A stretch of DNA of 64,000 bases from positions 3,497,235-3,561,234 of the forward strand of contig ML677385.1 of assembly GCA_007922305.1 (NCBI GenBank). Direction: 5' to 3'. Under the pieces are notes generated by a model that saw only the letters and a program-made list of their open reading frames with translations, ran no database searches and had not been told where the DNA came from. A program made the position numbers and the translations under genes. Of this stretch, positions 23,089-34,924 are shown piece by piece (the stretch's first letter is position 1; each line of letters begins with the position of its first letter). The DNA comes from Dermatemys mawii. Its lineage: Eukaryota; Chordata; Testudines; Dermatemydidae.

Positions 23089-23715
23089 CACACTCTGGGG
23101 ATGACTTCCACCTCTTCTTTTTCTGCTGCCATTCTGCAGTGAGCTACTCCTCCTGGGGGAGGGGACGAGCGGCGGGTAGGAAGAGGGAGTGCCATCAAAA
23201 ATTCTTTTAAGCAGGGATCCACAATGTACCGCAACTGCTCTGACAGCAAAGCTTCCTCAAGGATCAGTTTCAGCACCAGAGTCACTTTGGTAGCCTCATC
23301 CAGCTCCTGCTGGCTCCCCTTTGGGCCTATACTGGATTGAGGGCGGGGAGAAGGTTGCCATCCTGGCTGATCAGCCTGTGATGAAGACGGTGGCTCAGTG
23401 CTCAGTGCAGTACCCAGCACCCAGTCAAACCCCTCAGAAAAAGGTCAAGATGAGATGAGTTTCTAGAGGTGCGGTTCTCTTTCTTGACTTTCTGGTAGTT
23501 GGTCTTCAGCCATTTAATCTGCTCCTTGCACAGGGTCCGGTGAATCAGTGTTGCCAACTAGTTTGTTATTAACTAGTACATCTGGTCATTCCTGGAACTG
23601 CTGCTAAAGTCGAACTGTTTTCTTGCCTTGTACCAGAAATTGACCAAAATCTTCTGACGACTAGTTAGCAGCACACATGGCAAAGGATGATTTTGTTCAG
23701 TGGCCATCACAAACA
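23089..23715 (-). pseudogene. Myb/SANT-like DNA-binding exon, broken
   Basis: On the minus strand one frame runs from MATEQNHP (about 23703) through KILVNFWYKARKQFDF and SSSRNDQMY, then across two TAG stops to HRTLCKEQIKWLKTNYQKVK and KENRT (about 23480). After a one-base shift it continues FSEGFDWVLGTALSTEPPS and stays open to 23089. The order W...RN...hydrophobic helix...C(K/R)EQIKxLKxxYxKVKxxN...FxxxxxVLGxxxxxEPP is that of the Myb/SANT-like domains found in ZSCAN29/MSANTD proteins and in Harbinger-associated proteins. Both TAGs stand where CAG (Gln) would fit, consistent with C-to-T decay. The frame ends at GTG|GTAAGT (donor at 23083-23088), a strong 5' splice site, which argues against a processed copy. 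The gene or transposon of origin is unknown. Confidence 0.5.
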
Positions 23716-23964
23716 CAGGGGAAGGTTCACATGACAGAGCTTCAGCCCAAGTCCCCATGGGACCAGGACTCAAACTTTTCTGGGGCTGAGTCAGACAGAA
23801 TTGTGTGAAGAGTGCCAACAAAAGGGGATTTGTGCTTGAGCCTGAGTCTGGGCCCAGTCTTACAGTGCATTTTAGATATACCCTAAGAGATGAGTTCAAA
23901 TGTTGGCGGTGAGGTATCTCATATCTGCCCACTCCATCGTTCCTACACCTTCCTCTGAAGCCTC

Positions 23965-24055
23965 TGTTCCTGACCACTGTTTGAAACTGGATACTGGACT
24001 AGATGGACCATGAGTCTGATCCAGATGACTATTGCTAAGTTCCTAAGTTATCCTT
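23965..24055 (+). mobile_element. CR1 3' end scrap
   Basis: GAAACTGGATACTGGACTAG followed by ATGGACCATGAGTCTGATCC and AAGTTCCTAAGTT is a CR1 3' UTR end with decayed tail. Confidence 0.6.
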
Positions 24056-24520
24056 TGAGTCTTTGAATTTTTCAGTTTGAAATAATAATAATAATAATTA
24101 ATAAAAACCCCTCAACAATGATCAGAGGTAATTTTTTAGTTTGGGTATGCACTGAAATATTTTAAACACTGTATAAGTTGTTGGTTGGCTCATTTATTAA
24201 CTGTAATGTTTCCCTTTAAAATTTGACATTTTGCTGTATTAAATATGGCATTTTTCCCCATGGAAAAAAATGCAGCCTTGTTAATGGGACATTAATGTGC
24301 TAGATAATATTGAGAATGTGGGACAAATTAAAAACTAGGTGGCTCTCCCATGGCCCCCATCAGCACATTTATTAATATAGCTCTAATCTCACTTCCATGC
24401 TAAAGTTAACAAGATTCTTTGTGTTAGTAGAGATCAAGGTCTTTTCTTGCATTTTGAATATGTCAGTCTGCAGTTGTTCAAAAGCCCTTTCTGTGCACCC
24501 CTAAAATTAAAAACACGTGT
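24056..24520. other. No gene recognised; short AAT run
   Basis: A short (AAT)n run lies near 24080-24098. Nothing else is recognised. Confidence 0.35.
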
Positions 24521-24926
24521 ATGGTAGAACCTCAGACCTACAAACACCTCAGGAATGGAGGTTATTTGTAACTCCGAAATGTTCATAACTCTGAACAAAA
24601 CGTTAAGGTAGTTCTTTCAAAAGTTTACAACTGAACATTGACTTAATACACTCTGAAGCTTTAGTATATAGAAGAAAAATGCTGCTTTTAACCATCTTAA
24701 TATAAATGAAACAAGCACAGAAACAGTTTCCTTACCTTGTAAATTTTTTTAACTTTCGCTTTTTTTCTTGCATAGTTTATCTTTAACACAATACTGTACT
24801 ACCTTTGCTTTGCACGTGTGTGTGTCTCTGCTGCTGCCTGACTGCATATTTCTGCTTCCAGCTGAGGTCTGTGCTTGACCAGTCGGTTTGTAACTCTGGT
24901 GTTCAGAACTTTGAGGTTCTACTGTA
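24521..24926. mobile_element. Tc1/mariner-like MITE
   Basis: The left end reads ATGGTAGAACCTCAGACCTAC and the right end ends in GAGGTTCTACTGTA. These are inverted copies (consensus TACAGTAGAACCTCAGAGTTAC). A second inner pair, TTTGTAACTCCGAAATGTTC and TTTGTAACTCTGGTGTTCAG, also fits. Elements with such ends insert at TA. There is no coding capacity. Confidence 0.65.
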
Positions 24927-26220
24927 CAATAAAAAGATTGATATTTAAGACAATATTTGATAGCAACTCAGAAAAGTTCCTTTCATTCAGTTTCTCAATG
25001 AAAAGCCTGATGACAAGTTTTGCAGATTTGTTGAAGGGGACGGGAGAGATTGTTACTTTGTATGTTTCCTTACTTTTCATATAGCAGACATAAAGAGCAT
25101 GGGATAAAATATTTAAAATCTGACCAACATAGCACATTTCCCGTCTCCTCAAATAATAATTTGAATGGCTAGTGTGTTGAATTGTTTTGGCAGGAATGAC
25201 GATCATTTTATGATTTGTATCAATGAAGCCCTGTAATAAGTAATCACAGCTTTGCCGCCAATAAAGTCTTTTCAAGCCAGACATTTTTTGTCTGATGCTT
25301 CAACCACCAGCCCTGAAAACTCACTCTTCCATTTTTACAGTTAACAATTGTATCTGACAGCTTTTCCATTCAAGTAAAGATGTTTGTTTATCCACCACTG
25401 TAGCAGTCGGCTTTTGACTTTATCCCAGTCATTTTTAATTATGGATTCTGTGGGGCTGGCATTATAGATTGTCTGATCAGATAAACAAGTACAGGAGGCT
25501 GAAAAGTGACTGGGATGAACCTTGGAGGACAAAGTTTATCTGCTGGAACATTTCCTCTGTGCACTTTGAAACCTTTCAATTTTGCTTCATCAAAGCACAA
25601 GCCGACTCATTTCAGCTCCCAACTGAACAAACAAATTTACTGCTTATCATTGTTGCCACCTCATTCTTTAATTTACTTTTTCTTAGTAAGCCAGTACATG
25701 TTAAAGGAACAACCTGGTTACTACAAATGGTACTTCCTGACTTTTAAAAATAGGGAATAGTTCACCTGGCATTAAGCTTGTCGTATAGCAAATTACAATA
25801 CTCTCTCCTCCTCACAAAATCCCTATATACACTAGAGTCTAAGCTGTAGATATACAGTGGGGTATAATATGCCCTTTAAGTCAGGACCACTATATTGCTA
25901 TTTAACATCAAAATAACATTATAGGGTTTTGTTTGTTTGTTTGTTTGTTTGCTTTTACTATTTTGGGCCTACTCCTTTCCAGTCAGAATTCTTACCTTGA
26001 GGCTTATGAACTCAAAACTTACACTTAGGACTTATGTAGCCTGAGAAAATGAATGACGGTTTAAAAAAATGTTGACTAACCCATTTCAACAAATGCATTT
26101 TTAAATACTTTAGCACTTAGGAGTAGACAGATTAAGCCAATGTATTTTAAAAATCATTATTTTTGTCAACACAAGTTGCTAACTGGTGTTTACAAACATG
26201 TTACTCAATATGTGTTAGCT
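24927..26220. other. No gene recognised; GTTT run
   Basis: A (GTTT)n run lies at about 25928-25951. The 121-codon minus frame at 24919-25284 and the 92- and 84-codon plus frames near 25.5 kb show no family features. Confidence 0.35.
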
Positions 26221-26610
26221 AGGGCTGGTCAAAAATTTTCCATCAAAGATTCTTTTAATAGAAAATTAGGTTTTCAAAGGAATACGCTTTTTTTTTTTCC
26301 AAAATATGCCAGCTTTGTATAGGAAATGTTGACTTTTTGTTGAAAAATCAACTCCACAAGGCACCTTGGTGACATAGCAATGGGACAGACTGTGATACTT
26401 TAGGAGAGATGTTGTCTAGTCAGGGAACCTGGACCAATGAGACAGATTAGAGCACAAGGCACCCTGGTTACATTTCCAAATAAAACTTTACAGTTTGGTC
26501 AAAAATTATTTGGTTTTTGGCTGAAATTTCTTGGGTTTCAATTGAATATTTTCGGTTTTTGATTTTTTACCATAAAGTTGCAAATTTTGTGGAGAAAAAA
26601 CATTTTCCAA
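26221..26610. repeat. AGAGCTGGTC-type foldback element, decayed
   Basis: The left end AGGGCTGGTCAAAAATTTTC matches the ends of the copies at 53241 and 58571. The interior is rich in TTTT/AAAA words (TTTTTGTTGAAAAATCAA; TTGGTTTTTGGCTGAAATTTC) typical of this family. The right end is unclear. Confidence 0.4.
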
Positions 26611-27690
26611 CAACCTGCAGTGTGAGATGCTATTTTAATATGTTTCAAAACATTACTGATTTTCCCAGTCCCATGGCCTTATTGATTCACAGGAAAATGT
26701 CATTCCTAAGATTCTCATTGGTAGCAAAAGTCTGATACAACAACAAGGGAAATCACCTGTTCCTTCCAGAAATTATAGTTGGCAATGGTACACTACATGG
26801 CATTGATTTTCTTTCAAGAGTTACCTATAAAAGAAGGGGGAAATGCTACATGTCTGAAATGTGGTCTTTACTTTCAGAGTTGTTTGACAAAGTGATGTGT
26901 ATAGGACGTTCTATGGCTTGTATGGTGTCAGTACTGTAGACAGCTATTGGTTGATCTCATTATTTGATGGTCATGATTTCCTGGGTGGGCATGGAGTTTT
27001 TTCTTTCTCACATGCTGTGTTCTATGTGCCATCTTTCTATGACTTGTTTCTCTCTCTCAGTAGGCGAGGCTGGAGATGCTACAGCTGCATCGGAGCAGCC
27101 GCCAGCGTAGGGCGCTGGCTCCTGGGAGGAGCGGCCCCAAGTTCTGTTCCTTTCACCACTGCAGTTCTTGGGAGAGCCCTGTGGGTTCCATGGATACCGA
27201 TTTATATCTGCATGCGTGGGTATAAATTTGTAGCCATGCNNNNNNNNNNCACCTCTCCCTGATCTCCCGCCCCACTGCCGATGGGAGTGATATCCCCAAC
27301 CCGCACTCCTACCTCCGGCTCTCGGCCTGGTGGGTAACCTTGGGCTTGACGCAATGATGCCAGCATCAGCAATAGTGGAAGCTGAGCCATGTTCACACAG
27401 CTGTAGTGGGAGTCCTGAGTATGAGGCAGTCTGCCTGGATGTCCTGCAAGCCAAGCTTCCGAGGAGCTAGGAGCTTGGGAGCTGGAACATCCCACGGTTC
27501 TGGGATCCTGGCTCCCCATCAGCCTCCCAAACTGTTTCTTTAAAATTTTTCTGACCAGCTCTGTGGCTGGGATACAGACAAATGGATCCTCCTGCTGCTC
27601 CAATTACAGGATCACATACAATTTTTTCCACAGAAACCTGGACTTGTGTATTGGTTTTTTTTTTAACTTTATAACTCTGCAATAATTACA
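26611..27690. other. GC-rich repeat block around an assembly gap
   Basis: From about 27070 to 27600 the sequence is GC-rich, with frames open on both strands across the N run. None has a domain. CTGACCAGCTCTG at 27551-27563 is a right-hand AGAGCTGGTC end in inverted sense, so part of this block is probably another such element. Confidence 0.35.
27240..27249. other. Assembly gap (10 N)
   Basis: Ten N inside a GC-rich block. The missing length is unknown. Confidence 0.95.
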
Positions 27691-28428
27691 TTTATAACTC
27701 CATAGTTTTCCAGAATAAACATTAATAATAATAATTAATAAATACAAACACTATGTTTATTTTTCAGAGGGGCCTCTCTCCAAAGCCTCTATGTCAAGAA
27801 AACTGCTCTCCACAGATAGGAAATTATTCAGAAGAAGGGGGATGATTTGCTTATGTATGTTGGAAATTGCTTTACAGGTAAGTACAGATATAGGTCAGCA
27901 AAATAAGTTCTTTGATCTATTGCTACAAGGAATTCAGTGTAAATACATTTCTTGGTAAGAGTTGCTACTGCGTGATTGCATTTATAAACTGCGTAATGTG
28001 CTATTACTCAGGAAATGTATTCACTGATATGTGTGTCTCCTGTCTGCCTCCTAGTGAAAGGTTTGCTTTTTCTGATACTTAAAGTTCTAAAATATTTTTA
28101 AATAAGGCGATTAAACTTGTGATGGGATGGAACAGTGCACAAATAGAGAAATAAATTGCAGCGTATACAGAATCACTATTGAAATAGACAAATCGATTGT
28201 TTTGAAACAAATGCTTTTGAGATTAAATCACAAGACAAATATTAAAAAAGATTAATCTGAACTTTGACTACAGCTGAGCCTCATTCTTTTACCATGACAG
28301 ACTCTACACTGCAGTTACTGTATTATTCTCTACACTGCAGTTATCAAAAGTTTTGTTTCTTGCATTCTCATGGAATTTTATTTTAGGAGAATTTAGTGCT
28401 CTCCATATTTGGAGGAAACCTCTTCAAA
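27691..28428. other. No gene recognised; small direct repeat
   Basis: A short direct repeat of CTCTACACTGCAGTTA occurs twice near 28302-28345. Otherwise nothing is recognised. Confidence 0.35.
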
Positions 28429-28429
28429 A

Positions 28430-28751
28430 TACAGTAGACTCTCAGTTATCTGGGATGATAGGGAAAAAATTAATCCTGGTTAATAAAATCCCAGATAATC
28501 ACCATCCATAGGAAATATGGTGTGTGTGTGTCGGTGGGGGGGAGGGGGGTTGGTTCACCAGCCACCCTGAGCTGGAGGGGGAGGGGGTGTTGGTCACTGG
28601 CTGCCCTGCGCCCTGGTGGTTTGTGGGTTTTTTTGTGCTAGGGGCGGCAACAAAGCCAGAGCCAGCCCTGCGAGTTATGCATTTTTTTTTGACATCCTGG
28701 TTAATCCACAACCTGGTTAACCCAATCCTGGATAATCGAGAGTCTACTGTA
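28430..28751. mobile_element. Tc1/mariner (Tigger/pogo-like) MITE
   Basis: The ends are CAGTAGACTCTCAGTTATCT and GGATAATCGAGAGTCTACTG, an inverted repeat of about 20 bp, flanked by TA on both sides (28430-28431 and 28750-28751), as expected for mariner-type insertion. A G-rich low-complexity centre lies at 28520-28585. There is no coding capacity. Confidence 0.75.
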
Positions 28752-30030
28752 TGTACAATTACTGCTGTCTGAATATCAATTCCTGCACACCTAGTAGCAA
28801 AATAATATTGTTGGCTTCAGTGGGACTCCTCAAGTAAAGAGATCAGGATTCAGCCCTATGTTAGTATCACTCTTTTGCATCACTGCCCTTACTGGTATGA
28901 TGACTGCAGAAGCCTCTACTGTTGTTAAGGGTACATAAATATTTCTATTCTATGCCCCGAGTTCAGTCACTTAGAACTTTCCCAAACATTGCCCTACTGG
29001 GCTCAATGTACATGGGCATGGTCTCCTTCTAAAAACAATTTTCTCTCTGTGTGTAAATTTGAGGTACAAATATTTAGTCTTTTTTTTTAATGTAGAGAAA
29101 ATTAAAAAAAATACCACTATGTTAAAAGAAAATAAATGATGACCTTTTCCCAAAAAGCTCTAATGCAGAAGCAGCTGGAGGTAAAAATTGGGAGTAGCAT
29201 GGGAAATAATTCTTACGGAATATAGAAGTGTCTTTCCGTGCCCTGGTGAAACTTGTTTTTGATTTGACTGAATTGTGAAAATCTCATTTTTCCAAGTCAT
29301 GGTACCTGTAATAGGCCCTAGGGTGTACTGATCCTTTATGGTTAGAGGGGAAGTCTCAGGGTCCAGGCTACCCCATTCCAGGAGGTTTGCAGCAGATGGG
29401 GACCTAGGGAACAACAAAGGCAGCTACTAAGGGAGAGAAAGTGGTCCTGTGGTTGCAGTTGGTTTCTCTTTAATGTCTGGGCCTAGAAATCCAGTTGTGT
29501 GGACTGGGGACATAGTTCCCTTCTCTCAGCCACCCGGGGCAAGTTTTGGGAAGGAGAGCACCGTATAACTGACATCAAAAAGGGGAGACATTGGTAGGAA
29601 GAAGGCCATCTCACTGGCAGTGGAGAATAAAACTGAACTATTTGGTTGTGCCTCCGGATTGTAGAGGAGCATTGGGAAAACCCCAGCCCAGCAGGAGTGT
29701 CTGATGAGAGGGGGATGCTTTGTCTATGAAGGATGCATTTCAAATTTTGTTTAGCTGAGAGACTGTCATTTTAGGCCTGGATGGATGGATGGGAGTGGCC
29801 AGCTCAGTACTGCATCCAATTGCAGTAGCACTGGGATGATTTCTTTTTTCAGTGACATTTGAAGCAAAGGTAGATTGTGCTATACATGTGTTTGTGGCTA
29901 ACTAAGCGGCCCAGTGAAAAACTTGGTTAAGAAAGCAAAGGCAACTGCAACTAATTTCTTCCTTCAGTCACACCCATCTCGTAAAATGTCCTCCAACTGA
30001 GAAAGAGGTCCACAGGGAGCAGCATTACAC
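28752..30030. other. No gene recognised; foldback scrap at 28812-28856
   Basis: The scrap at 28812-28856 contains TTGGCTTCAGTGGGACTCC and GATCAGGATTCAGCC, a half foldback element. Minus frames at 29160-29417 and 29483-29743 show no family features. Confidence 0.35.
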
Positions 30031-30032
30031 AG

Positions 30033-30150
30033 GTGATGGGCTTCTGGCATGGGAGTTAGGCGACCCATGCGCTCTTCCTGGCTCTGCTACTGTTGAGCTT
30101 GAGCAAGTGTCTCTGCCTCACTTTATCTGTAACGAGGAGGTAATTATATC
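30033..30150 (+). mobile_element. MIR SINE fragment
   Basis: CTGGCTCTGCTACTGTTGAG, then GAGCAAGTGTCTCTGCCTCA and CTTTATCTGTAACGAGGAGG follow the core of MIR SINEs in order. It is an old, short copy. Confidence 0.55.
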
Positions 30151-31454
30151 CTTGAAGTCACTTTTAGATCTCTGATGGGAAAACATTTTTTAAATTTATA
30201 TTTTATTGAAAAAATTTTTTTACAAAAGTAAAGGGGGAACAGAAAAACAGAGAAAACAAAAAAGTAAAGGAATGGAAAGGAAAGAAAAGAAGGGGAACAA
30301 ACAGGGAGGGAAAAGAGAGTGAGTGTCATCTAGGATTTCATCCACTGGGCATTAATCAAAGGTTCCTAAAATGCTAGATCTAATCTTTTCAAATGTGTCT
30401 GAAGACCCTGCTCTCCAGAATGTTACCTGCTATTTAGCTGACAGGTCAGCCATGCTACTGAGCCAAGCTTCCATCCCTGCAGGCCATCTGGTCTTCGATC
30501 TGAGTTGCTGGGCTACAAGCACTGTGGTAGAGAACCAAGCTTTCTGTGAATGGAAGCATTTCCAAGTTATTGGGATACAGCCTCAGTCTCGGTTCTGGGA
30601 AGTAATTTTTAAGAAGGCATCCGTTATCGTACTGTGCAGTGCAGGAAAGAAGTTCTCTCCTGCAATGTCACATGGCATACTTTTCTATGTGTATTTTTCT
30701 TTCAAAATACTTTAGGAAATTACATTTTTTTTTAGAAAAAAAATAACCTGTAAAAAAAATGCAGGTTGCACTGTTAAGCAAATGTCGGGAAATGACAATG
30801 TTCAGGTTACATGCAGACTCTGACTTGAGCCCCTTTGTGCCTATGCATTATGGTATAAACTCTAATTACATGACCGCATCCTCTTTCCCAAGCAATACAG
30901 TATAATATGTGATTTTTTTAATAACCTTGAATAGTCATGAAAGCCCCACTAATTATTTTACCTTTATGCACTCTTTATTGTCCTAGTAAATCCCCCTTAT
31001 TTTTATTGTTTTGGAGTCTGATTCTCATTTACCCAATAGCCCCTTGACAGCTCTATGTAAGAGAGAAGTTGCTGGAAGACGGGAAGGGGAAGGATGTGTG
31101 AGTAGGGAAAAAACCTCTCCTGTAAGATGCAGATGGTAGACTCCTGAGACACTTGCTGAGCAAGGGAAAGGCATGAAAGACAATTTGTTTGGAATTTTAG
31201 CTCTGATGTTTATTTGCTCTGAAAGGGGAAGGCTTCTAGTTATTTGGCCGAAGGTTCTAACCCAAGCCACATCACTGACAGGTGTCCAGATGCTGGGACA
31301 GACTAAGATGACCATCACATAGTGGCTAATAAAGTATTGGAAAGATGAAAAAGGAAATATGGGGCTACGTGGAGTAGTAGGCTACAAGAGATCACATCAA
31401 GCCACACTTCCCTCACCCTGGCCGTACTCCTAATAAAATAGTACATGTCTATGC
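30151..31454. other. No gene recognised; purine tract at 30227-30320
   Basis: An A/G-rich run of about 90 bp (few C, few T) occupies 30227-30320. The rest is unremarkable. The 114-codon frame at 30371-30715 shows no family features. Confidence 0.4.
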
Positions 31455-31720
31455 TATGATCTGTCTGGTGGTTAGAGAAGTACTTGGAGTCAGGGCTCTG
31501 AAACTCTGTTCTCAGTCTGCTACTAACTTGCCATGTGACCTTGATGGCATAAGTTAACCTCCATGTGTCTCAATTTACTTATCTGAAAAATAGGTTTTAA
31601 TCTTACATAGACAGCATCTCAGTAGGGTATTGTGAGGGTTGTGTGTAAACCAGTAATGAATCTTTGGAAGACAGGTGTTACACAACTGGGAGGTGTTATA
31701 GTTATGATTAATAATAATGT
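31455..31720 (+). mobile_element. MIR SINE
   Basis: A longer MIR copy. GGAGTCAGGGCTCTGAAACT, TCTGCTACTAACTTGCCATG, TGACCTTGATGGCATAAGTT, CTCAATTTACTTATCTG and GGTATTGTGAGGGTTGTG occur in the order of the MIR consensus. Confidence 0.65.
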
Positions 31721-32259
31721 CAGAGGTTGCACTGGTGTATGCAATTTTGTGTATGAGAAGGGGAAGGTGATGGCTATTGACTGTTTTTAGGGCTCTGAAA
31801 TCCTTACAGCTTCTCTTTGACATGCCTGTTAACCCTGAAGCAAGTAAAAGCTTCTCGAGGCAGAGATACATACTTGCTGATGGGATAACATGTTCTAGAA
31901 TCTCCAAGTGAGAGAGCAGTCATGTTAGTGGATCTATTCCACTTCTGATATGTTTGATACTGATGTGTGAATCAAACCAAATGTGAGTAACTCACAAATT
32001 TTATTTACATGGGGTAAAACAAGAGTTTTGGGGCTATCCCACCAGGGTGAGATTTAGGCAACCCAGAGTCCTATGTACACCATGATAAGGGGCCCTCTGT
32101 GGTTCCTACCTCAATTCCCCACTTCTCAAAGGCAATAACAATCATATGGGACCCCATTCTTCTCCCTGGGAGCAGCAGCAGAGACACCACTCCCTTTCAG
32201 AGAGACAGGGGTAGCAACAGCAGGGTCCCCCAATACTTCACCTCAATAGCTAGGGTCTA
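31721..32259. other. No gene recognised
   Basis: Nothing recognised. Confidence 0.3.
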
Positions 32260-33238
32260 TGAGCAATGTGGACTGCAGGTTGAGAACCACTGCGCCCTCC
32301 CATCCCTTCCACAATCCCTTATGCCTAGCACCCCTGCTAAGAGCAGGGCCAGGAGCAGAGCCCTGGGAGCTGGGCTACAGGCTGGGCAGCAGGGACCTGG
32401 ACCCCTGTGTGTGTCTGGGCAGCTGGAACCCGGATGCTCGTGCTGGGCCGGGCGCCTAGACCGGGGGATACTTCCCTCCCACACACACGTCAGGCCGGGT
32501 GGCAGGAGCCCAACCCCGAAATCCCTCTACATGTGGCTGGACCTCGACCCTGAGGCGTGGGGAGAATGGCCAGCTTGGGCCCCTGAGGCATGGGGCTGAG
32601 CATCTGGACCTCAGGACAGCCCCCTGCACAGGGCTGGATAACCAGCAGTCAGACCCTGAGACTCTGAAGTGCAAGGTTGGGCGGCCAAACCCAGACCCAG
32701 ACCCATGGGGTTGGGCGGCCAGCAGCCGGACCCTGGGACCCCAAGGCGTGGAACTGGGCAGCTGACAGCTGGACCAGGATTCTGCAGTGCAGAGCCAGAC
32801 AGCTGGATGCCAGGACCTTGCTGCAAGGGGCTGGACAGCTGACAGTCGGACCTGGACCCCTCTCCCCCATGTGGGGCTGGGCAACTGGATCCAACCCCTG
32901 GAGCTGAGCCTCACCTAAAACTTGGAGGTTCTGTAGCACCCAGGAAAAACTCTAAATCCCAGGGCCCACCTCTCCACTCACTGCCCAAAGGTGCCCCCTG
33001 AACCCTACTCACAGACCCACTCTCTCCCACCTCCGCGGGACTCACCGGCCTGCTGCTGGCAGCAGCACTATTGCAGCTGCCTTACTTTCTCTCTCTCTCT
33101 CCTCCTCAGTCAGACCCCGTCCCACCCCCTGCCAGACCAGTGTGGCAAATGTTGAATTTTTTTTAGCACACAGCTGGGCTGCAGCTGTGTGCTAATTGGG
33201 CCGCCTGCGGTCTGCGGGCCGCAGGTTGAGAACCGCTG
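32260..33238 (-). mobile_element. hAT-like element with GC-rich repeated interior
   Basis: The right end reads GCCGCAGGTTGAGAACCGCTG, ending at 33238; its complement CAGCGGTTCTCAACCTGCGG is the end of a common reptile hAT-type element. A second copy of the same end, in the same orientation, lies at 32276-32293 (TGCAGGTTGAGAACCACTG), so this is probably two fragments of one family side by side, not one element with inverted ends. The interior from 32340 to 32910 is a GC-rich decayed tandem array. Open frames in up to four phases result from composition and encode no recognisable protein. Confidence 0.5.
32340..32910. repeat. Decayed GC-rich minisatellite
   Basis: Units of about 33-46 bp begin with variants of GGCTGG(A/G)CAGCTGACAG or GTTGGGCGGCCAGCAGCCGG and continue with GGACC(C/T)GGACCCC-like words. 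At least seven divergent units can be marked between 32630 and 32910, with weaker ones before them. Confidence 0.5.
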
Positions 33239-33244
33239 CTCCAT

Positions 33245-34340
33245 GCCATTCATGATTTAATAGATCTCTACCATATCTCCCCTTGGTCATCTCTTTTCCA
33301 ACTTGAACAGTCCCAGGCTTTTTAATCACTCTTCATCTGGAAACTGTTCAATGCCCCTAATCATTTTTGTTGCCCTCGTCTGTACTTTTCCCAATTCTAA
33401 TGTATCTATTTTGAGAGGAGGTGACCAGAACTGCATGCAGTATTTGAAGTGTGGTCAAACCATGGATTTATATGGCAGCATTATGATAGTTTCTGTCTTA
33501 TTATCTATCCCTTTTCTTATGGTTCCTAACATTCTGCTAGCTTTTTGACTGCACACTGAGCAGATGTTTTCAGAGAACTATCCACAATGACTCCATGCTC
33601 TATTTTTTCAGTGGTAGCAGCTAATTTAGATCCCCTCATTTTCTACGTATGGTTGGGGTTATTTTTTCAATGTGCATTACTTTACACTTATCGACATTTA
33701 ATTTCAGTTTGTTGCACAGCCATCCAGATTTGTGAGATCCCTTTGTAACTCTTTGCAGTCTGCTTTGGACTTAACTATCTTGATTAATTTTGTATCCTCT
33801 ACAGACTTTGCCACCTCACTGCTTTTTCCAGATCATTTATGAATATGTTGAACAGCACTAATCCCAGTATAAATCCTTGGGGGACTCCATTATTTACCAC
33901 TTTCCACTGTGAAAACTGTCATTTAACCCTTTGTTTCCTATCTTTTAATGAATTACTGATCCATAATTGGGACTTTTCTCTTATCCCATGACTACTTACT
34001 TTGATGAAGGACCTTGTCAAAAGATTTTTGAAAGTCCAAGTACACTATATCCACTGGATCAGCCTTCTCCACATGCTTGTTGATACCCTTAAAGAATTTT
34101 AATAGATTGGTGAGGATGATTTCCCTTTACAAAATCCACATTGATTCTTCCCATTCATACAATGTTTATCTATGTGCCTGATAATTCTGTTCTTCACTAT
34201 AGTTTCAACCAATTTTCCTGGTATTGAAATTAGGTTTACTAATCTGTAATTGCCAGGATTGGCTCTGTAGCCTTTTTAAAAAGTCAGTGTTTCATTAGCT
34301 ACCTTCCAGTCATCTGATACAGAGCTGATTTAAGCAATCG
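33245..34340 (-). mobile_element. CR1 LINE fragment, antisense
   Basis: The plus strand carries the antisense of CR1 ORF2 in order: CATATCTCCCCTTGGTCATC, GGTGACCAGAACTGCATGCA, a gap region, TTGTATCCTCTACAGACTTT (antisense of the FADD region), CCTTGGGGGACTCC (antisense of the GVPQGS region), and GGACCTTGTCAAAAGATTTT (antisense of SKAFDTV). The coding sense is therefore minus. Many indels break the frame, so it is an old RT-domain fragment of about 1.1 kb. Confidence 0.75.
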
Positions 34341-34924
34341 TTTACACACCACAGTATGTGTACTAGGTGGGTGGGCTGGGTCTGTTTTCTTCTCTTCCTG
34401 CTATACACAAGGGCTCCTAAACTTCAGTAGTGTTGATGTTGATTCCCCAGGACTGAGTGGACTTGGAGTTAACACCCTATTGAGATGAATGGGGCAGTTC
34501 ACATTCTCAGAGCTATTGTTTCAGGCTGTCAGTAGACTCAGGCAACCTTGCTGCATCAGTTGGCTCCACTGACATTTTCAAGCTCTGTACAACTATGAGG
34601 GTTAGAAACTTTTTAATGGGAAGTTGAAATTTTGATGTCATTGCTTGACACCTGGAGTTGTGGCTTTAGGCATGGGCCTACAGTGCTTTAATCTGACCCT
34701 GTATACCACTACATTATCCAATGTGCAATCTTGAGTCTACAGACTGGGCCCCAACGATTCTTAAATTATCAGTATTACTACAGAGATCAGCTGATGTATG
34801 CAGTCTAATAAGCCACCATTCCAGCTTCCCAGCTGCATTTTACTGTAGTATGAAGAACTAAGGTGAAGGAGGTAATTGAAACCACAGTGGTACTGTGATA
34901 TTAGTACATATCACTTTCCTACTA
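34341..34924. other. No gene recognised
   Basis: Nothing recognised. Confidence 0.3.

Noticed and set aside
25341..25535. Inverted phrases around TTTATCCCAGTC and GACTGGGATGAA
   Set aside because: The match is about 12 bases and does not extend; too weak for an element.
26897..27682. Frames of 71-148 codons crossing the N gap
   Set aside because: They read through N bases and a GC-rich repeat; no family motif.
32099..32939. Overlapping open frames of 66-166 codons on both strands
   Set aside because: They coincide with a GC-rich decayed tandem repeat that lacks TA-containing stop codons in many phases.
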